Positions 61,320 through 64,000 of a stretch of 64,000 bases of DNA are shown in pieces. Made by a program: the position numbers and the translations under genes. Position 1 is the first letter of the stretch; every line of letters starts with the position of its first letter. The notes under the pieces were generated by a model. The model made no database searches, was not told where the DNA came from, and saw only the letters and a list, made by a program, of their open reading frames with translations. The stretch comes from Solirubrobacteraceae bacterium. Lineage in GTDB: Bacteria; Actinomycetota; Thermoleophilia; Solirubrobacterales; Solirubrobacteraceae. The DNA lies in assembly GCA_023230855.1 (NCBI GenBank), contig JALNWQ010000003.1:62001-126000 (forward strand), given 5' to 3'.

Positions 61320-61583
61320 ATGTCCCGTCTCCGTAGCCTCACCCTTCCCACCCTGCTCGTCGCCGCGCTCGGCCTGTCGGCGTGCGGTGGCGACGGGCTC
61401 AGCGAGGAGGAGGCGCGTCAGCGCGCCAGCGACATCACGCAGAAGCTCGGCAAGGGCGAGATCAGCCCGCAGGACGCCGTCAAGCAGCTGCGCGAGCTGG
61501 CGGACGACGCGGACATCCCCGACGCGCAGAAGCAGCAGTTCGACCAGCTCCAGAAGCAGGTCGATTCGATCCCGGGGCAGTAG
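61320..61583 (+). CDS. Small lipoprotein 1 of 3
   Basis: The 87-residue protein has a lipoprotein signal ending GLSACG, then a short acidic helical domain (LSEEEARQRASDITQKLGKG, QQFDQLQKQVDSIPGQ). ATG 61320 follows GAGGA. It is paralogous to the next two genes, sharing the signal peptide pattern LPTLLVAALGL and a final Gln/Leu-rich helix. Confidence 0.8.
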   Translation: MSRLRSLTLPTLLVAALGLSACGGDGLSEEEARQRASDITQKLGKGEISPQDAVKQLRELADDADIPDAQKQQFDQLQKQVDSIPGQ

Positions 61584-61622
61584 GACCAGCCTCCCGGACC
61601 CACCACCAGAGAAACGACACCC

Positions 61623-62084
61623 ATGCCCTCCATCCGCGCGTTCGCGCTCCCCGCCCTGCTCGTCATGTCCCTGGGCCTCGCCGCCTGTGGCGACGACGAC
61701 GAGGACACCACCACCGCGTCCACCCCGACCACCGCCGCGGACACGACCCCGGCCGACACGACCGCCGGCGACGACGGCGGCTCCACCGGTGGCGACGTCG
61801 CCGGCGTCGACGCCGAGCTCCAGAAGCGCATGACGGAGTACCAGGAGAAGTGGGCGAAGCGGAGCCAGGAGCTCGGCACGAAGCTCGCCTCCGATCCGAG
61901 CAACGCCAAGGCCGAGGCGACGAAGTTCTTCGACGAGTTCGAGAAGGACACGAACGACCTCCTCGAGGACGTCAAGAGCTCCGACCTCCCGGACGATGCG
62001 AAGAAGCAGTTCGAGGACTCCTCGGCCCAGATCAAGTCGGCGTTCGAGCAGATCCGCACGCAGCTCGACCAGCTCCCCGGCTGA
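61623..62084 (+). CDS. Small lipoprotein 2 of 3
   Basis: The 153-residue protein has a lipobox GLAACG followed by a Thr/Asp-rich linker and a helical domain (LQKRMTEYQEKWAKRSQEL, FFDEFEKDTNDLLEDV) ending IRTQLDQLPG. The same final word, TQLDQL, recurs in lipoprotein 3. It lies 39 bp after lipoprotein 1 and has its own terminator hairpin. Confidence 0.82.
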   Translation: MPSIRAFALPALLVMSLGLAACGDDDEDTTTASTPTTAADTTPADTTAGDDGGSTGGDVAGVDAELQKRMTEYQEKWAKRSQELGTKLASDPSNAKAEATKFFDEFEKDTNDLLEDVKSSDLPDDAKKQFEDSSAQIKSAFEQIRTQLDQLPG

Positions 62085-62091
62085 CCGGTCG

Positions 62092-62117
62092 CCCCGGTCG
62101 CCGCGTGGCGACCGGGG
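62092..62117 (+). terminator. Hairpin after lipoprotein 2
   Basis: Perfect 11-bp arms (CCCCGGTCGCC and complement) with a GCGT loop begin 8 bp after the stop at 62084. Confidence 0.75.
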
Positions 62118-62212
62118 CCACCCCGCACGGCCCCGCCCTCTACCCTCCGCCCCCGGAGGTCCGCCGGATCGACTCCGTGACGGGCCCCACGAACACCACC
62201 GAGGAGAGTTCT

Positions 62213-62626
62213 GTGCCGTCCTTCCGCGCCCTCGCGCTGCCGTTCCTGCTCGTCGCGACCATCGGGCTCACCGCCTGCGGGGACGACGACGATTCGCCCT
62301 CGTCGTCGACGTCGGGCACGACCACGTCGACGACGTCGTCCGGGGGATCGGGCGGCAGCACCGACGCCCCCAGCGCCCTCGACGGGATCAGCGACGACGC
62401 CAAGGGCGAGGTCGAGAAGATCCAGAAGGACCTGCAGGAGAAGATCACGAAGGTCACGCAGCGCATGCAGAGCGGCGACCTGAAGACCGAGGAGGCCCGC
62501 AAGGAGCTGACCTCGATCGTCGAGGACGGCGTCAAGCGCCTGCAGGACGTCGACGGGGTCCCGAAGGAGTTCAAGGACCAGATCCAGACGCAGCTCGACC
62601 AGCTGAAGAAGCAGCTGGGCAACTGA
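62213..62626 (+). CDS. Small lipoprotein 3 of 3
   Basis: The 137-residue protein starts at GTG 62213, with GAGGAGAG upstream. It has a lipobox GLTACG, a Ser/Thr/Gly linker and a helical domain (GEVEKIQKDLQEKITKVTQR, LTSIVEDGVKRLQDV) ending QTQLDQLKKQLGN. It resembles lipoprotein 2 in layout and length of parts. Confidence 0.82.
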   Translation: MPSFRALALPFLLVATIGLTACGDDDDSPSSSTSGTTTSTTSSGGSGGSTDAPSALDGISDDAKGEVEKIQKDLQEKITKVTQRMQSGDLKTEEARKELTSIVEDGVKRLQDVDGVPKEFKDQIQTQLDQLKKQLGN

Positions 62627-62633
62627 GCCCACC

Positions 62634-62685
62634 CCGGTCCCGCGGTGCGCGGGACCGGCGCGTCGGGCGGTGCGCCGCCCGACGC
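62634..62685. terminator. Two consecutive hairpins between lipoprotein 3 and purN
   Basis: Stem one is 62634-62643 with 62649-62658 (CCGGTCCCGC and complement). Stem two is 62660-62670 with 62675-62685 (GCGTCGGGCGG and complement, loop TGCG). They lie between convergent genes and can serve one direction each. Confidence 0.75.
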
Positions 62686-62695
62686 GGGCGCCGGA

Positions 62696-63379
62696 TCAGC
62701 CGCGGTCGAGCAGCACGCGGCGCGGGGCGTCCGGATCCCGGCGCGCCCCACCGCGGGCGATGATCCGCACCGCCTCCGGGAGCAGACGGTGCTCGAGCGG
62801 CCGGATCGCCGCGAGGGCCGCGTCCGCGTCGGGCGTGTCGTCGAGGACCACCGCGTCCTGGAGGAGCACCGGCCCGGTGTCGACCCCGTCGTCGACGAGG
62901 TGGACCGTGACGCCGAAGGTCCGCACGCCGTAGGCGACGGCCTGCTCGACGGCGCGGATCCCGGGGAACGCCGGCAGCAGCGACGGGTGGACGTTGACGA
63001 CCCGGTCGGGGAACGCCCGGAGGAACGTCGGCGTGAGGATCGCCATGTAGCCGGCGAGCACGACGAGGTCGACGTCGTGCTCGTGGAGCCACGCCGCGAT
63101 CGCCGCGTCGCGCGCGTCGCGGGTCGGGTGGTCGTCGCGGGGGAACGCGCGCCACGGGACCCCCGACCGATCGGCGCGCTCGAGCGCCGTCGCGCCGGGT
63201 CGATCGCCGCCGACGGCGACGACGCGGGCCAGGTCGCCGTCGGCGGCGTCCGCCGTGAACGTGTCGAGCAGCACCTGGAGGTTGGTCCCGGAGCCGCTGG
63301 CGAGGACCCCCAGCCGCAGGGGGCGCCCGGGGGCCGCGGCGGGCGGGGTCGGTGGCGCTCCGCCCGTCTCGTCGTGCAT
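62696..63379 (-). CDS. purN: Phosphoribosylglycinamide formyltransferase
   Basis: The 227-residue enzyme has GVLASGSGTNLQVLLD, the catalytic loop VNVHPSLLPAFPG (Asn and His of the active site) and VTVHLVDDGVDTGPV (Asp). It adds the first formyl group in purine synthesis. ATG 63379 gives a short Pro-rich leader of about 20 residues; an in-frame start further upstream would add more disordered sequence running into the 63415-63473 repeats. Confidence 0.95.
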   Translation of the reverse strand: MHDETGGAPPTPPAAAPGRPLRLGVLASGSGTNLQVLLDTFTADAADGDLARVVAVGGDRPGATALERADRSGVPWRAFPRDDHPTRDARDAAIAAWLHEHDVDLVVLAGYMAILTPTFLRAFPDRVVNVHPSLLPAFPGIRAVEQAVAYGVRTFGVTVHLVDDGVDTGPVLLQDAVVLDDTPDADAALAAIRPLEHRLLPEAVRIIARGGARRDPDAPRRVLLDRG

Positions 63380-63414
63380 GGGGGCCGAGGATAGGGCAGC
63401 CCCCCGGGGTCGGG

Positions 63415-63473
63415 GCGGGCCACCCGTCACGGCCGGTCACCCGCCGCAGGCGGGCCACCCGTCACGGCCGGTC
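63415..63473. repeat. 24-bp direct repeat upstream of purN
   Basis: Two identical 24-bp copies beginning GCGGGCCACCCGTCACGG start at 63415 and 63450, separated by 11 bp, in the gap between the RecQ-like gene and purN. Their role, if any, is unknown. Confidence 0.6.
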
Positions 63474-63496
63474 GCCGCCGCCCACGTGTCACGCGG

Positions 63497-64000
63497 CTAC
63501 CCGTCGTCGGTCGGCGTGAGCACCGGGTACGGGCCGCCGCTGCTGCGCAGCGCGCCCGCGTCGACGAGCGCGTCGACGCGCTCCAGCACCGTCCGGGCCG
63601 GCACCTCCGCATGGCGGGCGTAGGCGGGCAGGCCGTCGTAGCCGCCGTCGAGCAGCCGACGGGACCGGCCGCCGCGCAGCACCTCGACGATCCGGGTGCG
63701 CCCGACCGGCGGGGCCGCGTCGCGGGCGACCTCGAGGATCGACCGGTCGACGGCGTCCGCCTCGTCGTCGGTCAGGCCACGCCGTCGCGCACCGGCCCGC
63801 CGCGCCGCGTCGCGCGCCCCGGCCGACGCCCGACGGCCCGCGCCGCGCGGATCGGCGCCGGACAGGGACTCGGCGTCCGGCAGCACGAGCGGCACGCACG
63901 CGTCGCAGCACGGCGCCGACAGCGCGTCGGGGTCGATCGTCGCCCGGTCCCCGAAGTGGTCGAGCACCGCCCGCCGCCGGCAGGCGTCGGACTCCACGAA
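63497..64000 (-). CDS. RecQ-like helicase, C-terminal part (partial)
   Basis: The visible 167 residues run off the right edge. They begin inside the zinc-binding module (DACRRRAVLDHFGD, then CCDACVP, supplying the Cys ligands), pass an Arg/Ala-rich linker and end with a winged-helix-like region (RTRIVEVLRGGRSRRLLDGG, ARHAEVPARTVLERVDALVDAGAL) like the RQC domain. This is the 3' end of a RecQ-family DNA helicase gene that lies on the minus strand ahead of purN. Confidence 0.82.
   Translation of the reverse strand, partial: FVESDACRRRAVLDHFGDRATIDPDALSAPCCDACVPLVLPDAESLSGADPRGAGRRASAGARDAARRAGARRRGLTDDEADAVDRSILEVARDAAPPVGRTRIVEVLRGGRSRRLLDGGYDGLPAYARHAEVPARTVLERVDALVDAGALRSSGGPYPVLTPTDDG

Overview
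The window is very GC-rich DNA with dense, often translationally coupled genes, from an actinobacterium. The mix of six tandem Mce proteins, a coproheme-pathway HemQ, FadD/FadE-type enzymes, class F sortase and several secreted proteins with Ig-like or collagen-like segments typical of Thermoleophilia points to the Solirubrobacterales (for example the Patulibacter/Conexibacter group). That placement is an inference from protein style; no rRNA gene lies in the window.

Region 1 (1-14.1 kb) is a catabolic and transport island. It holds a LIV-type ABC importer whose two permeases and one ATPase are fused into one 942-residue chain, a Rieske ring-hydroxylating dioxygenase (alpha, beta and a small unknown protein), a cytochrome P450, an aldehyde dehydrogenase, an NTF2-like protein, an acyl-CoA dehydrogenase, an enoyl-CoA hydratase-like protein and a long-chain acyl-CoA synthetase. 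Most of these transcription units carry the same 13-bp inverted repeat, GGACA-N3-TGTCC, in their upstream gap. This suggests one regulon for oxidation of an alkyl-substituted cyclic or aromatic compound. Region 2 (14.8-23.1 kb) is a six-gene Mce operon with every junction overlapping by 4 bp and no YrbE permease beside it.

Region 3 (23.1-31 kb) has tRNA-Asp and tRNA-Val, a family 2 glycosyltransferase, an unrecognised RGG-rich acidic protein, a secreted S1 protease, a VTT-family membrane protein, and a quinone-oxidoreductase-like gene divergent from a one-cysteine HxlR regulator. Region 4 (31-43.4 kb) has a MerR-AhcY operon, a second S1 protease, a divergent AhcY paralogue with altered active-site residues, YigZ, a FadR-like GntR regulator with three matching operators in front of a sterol-desaturase-family gene, two SDRs, a FetAB-like transporter whose permease has an early stop codon, and an orphan barstar-like protein.

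Region 5 (43.3-49.7 kb) has tRNA-Glu and tRNA-Lys, a streptogramin-lyase-like beta-propeller, a collagen-like protein, a 912-residue secreted protein that joins a thioester-type domain, four repeats and a class F sortase domain, and HemQ. Region 6 (49.8-58.1 kb) is a helicase followed by a tightly packed, poorly understood locus: DUF4178, a helical protein, DUF2617, DUF4247, a Cys-rich single-span membrane protein, DUF350 and a membrane-embedded spermidine-synthase-like enzyme, then a second small membrane protein behind a ~44-bp tandem repeat. Region 7 (58.2-64 kb) has a DnaQ-like exonuclease, a RidA-like protein, purH and purN separated by three small paralogous lipoproteins on the opposite strand, and the C-terminal end of a RecQ-like helicase.

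The best candidates for undescribed biology are the shared operator linking the catabolic island, the DUF4178-DUF2617-DUF4247-DUF350-aminopropyltransferase locus, and the thioester-repeat-sortase fusion. Ribosome-binding sites are often weak, so many start codons are chosen by overlap, homology and frame.
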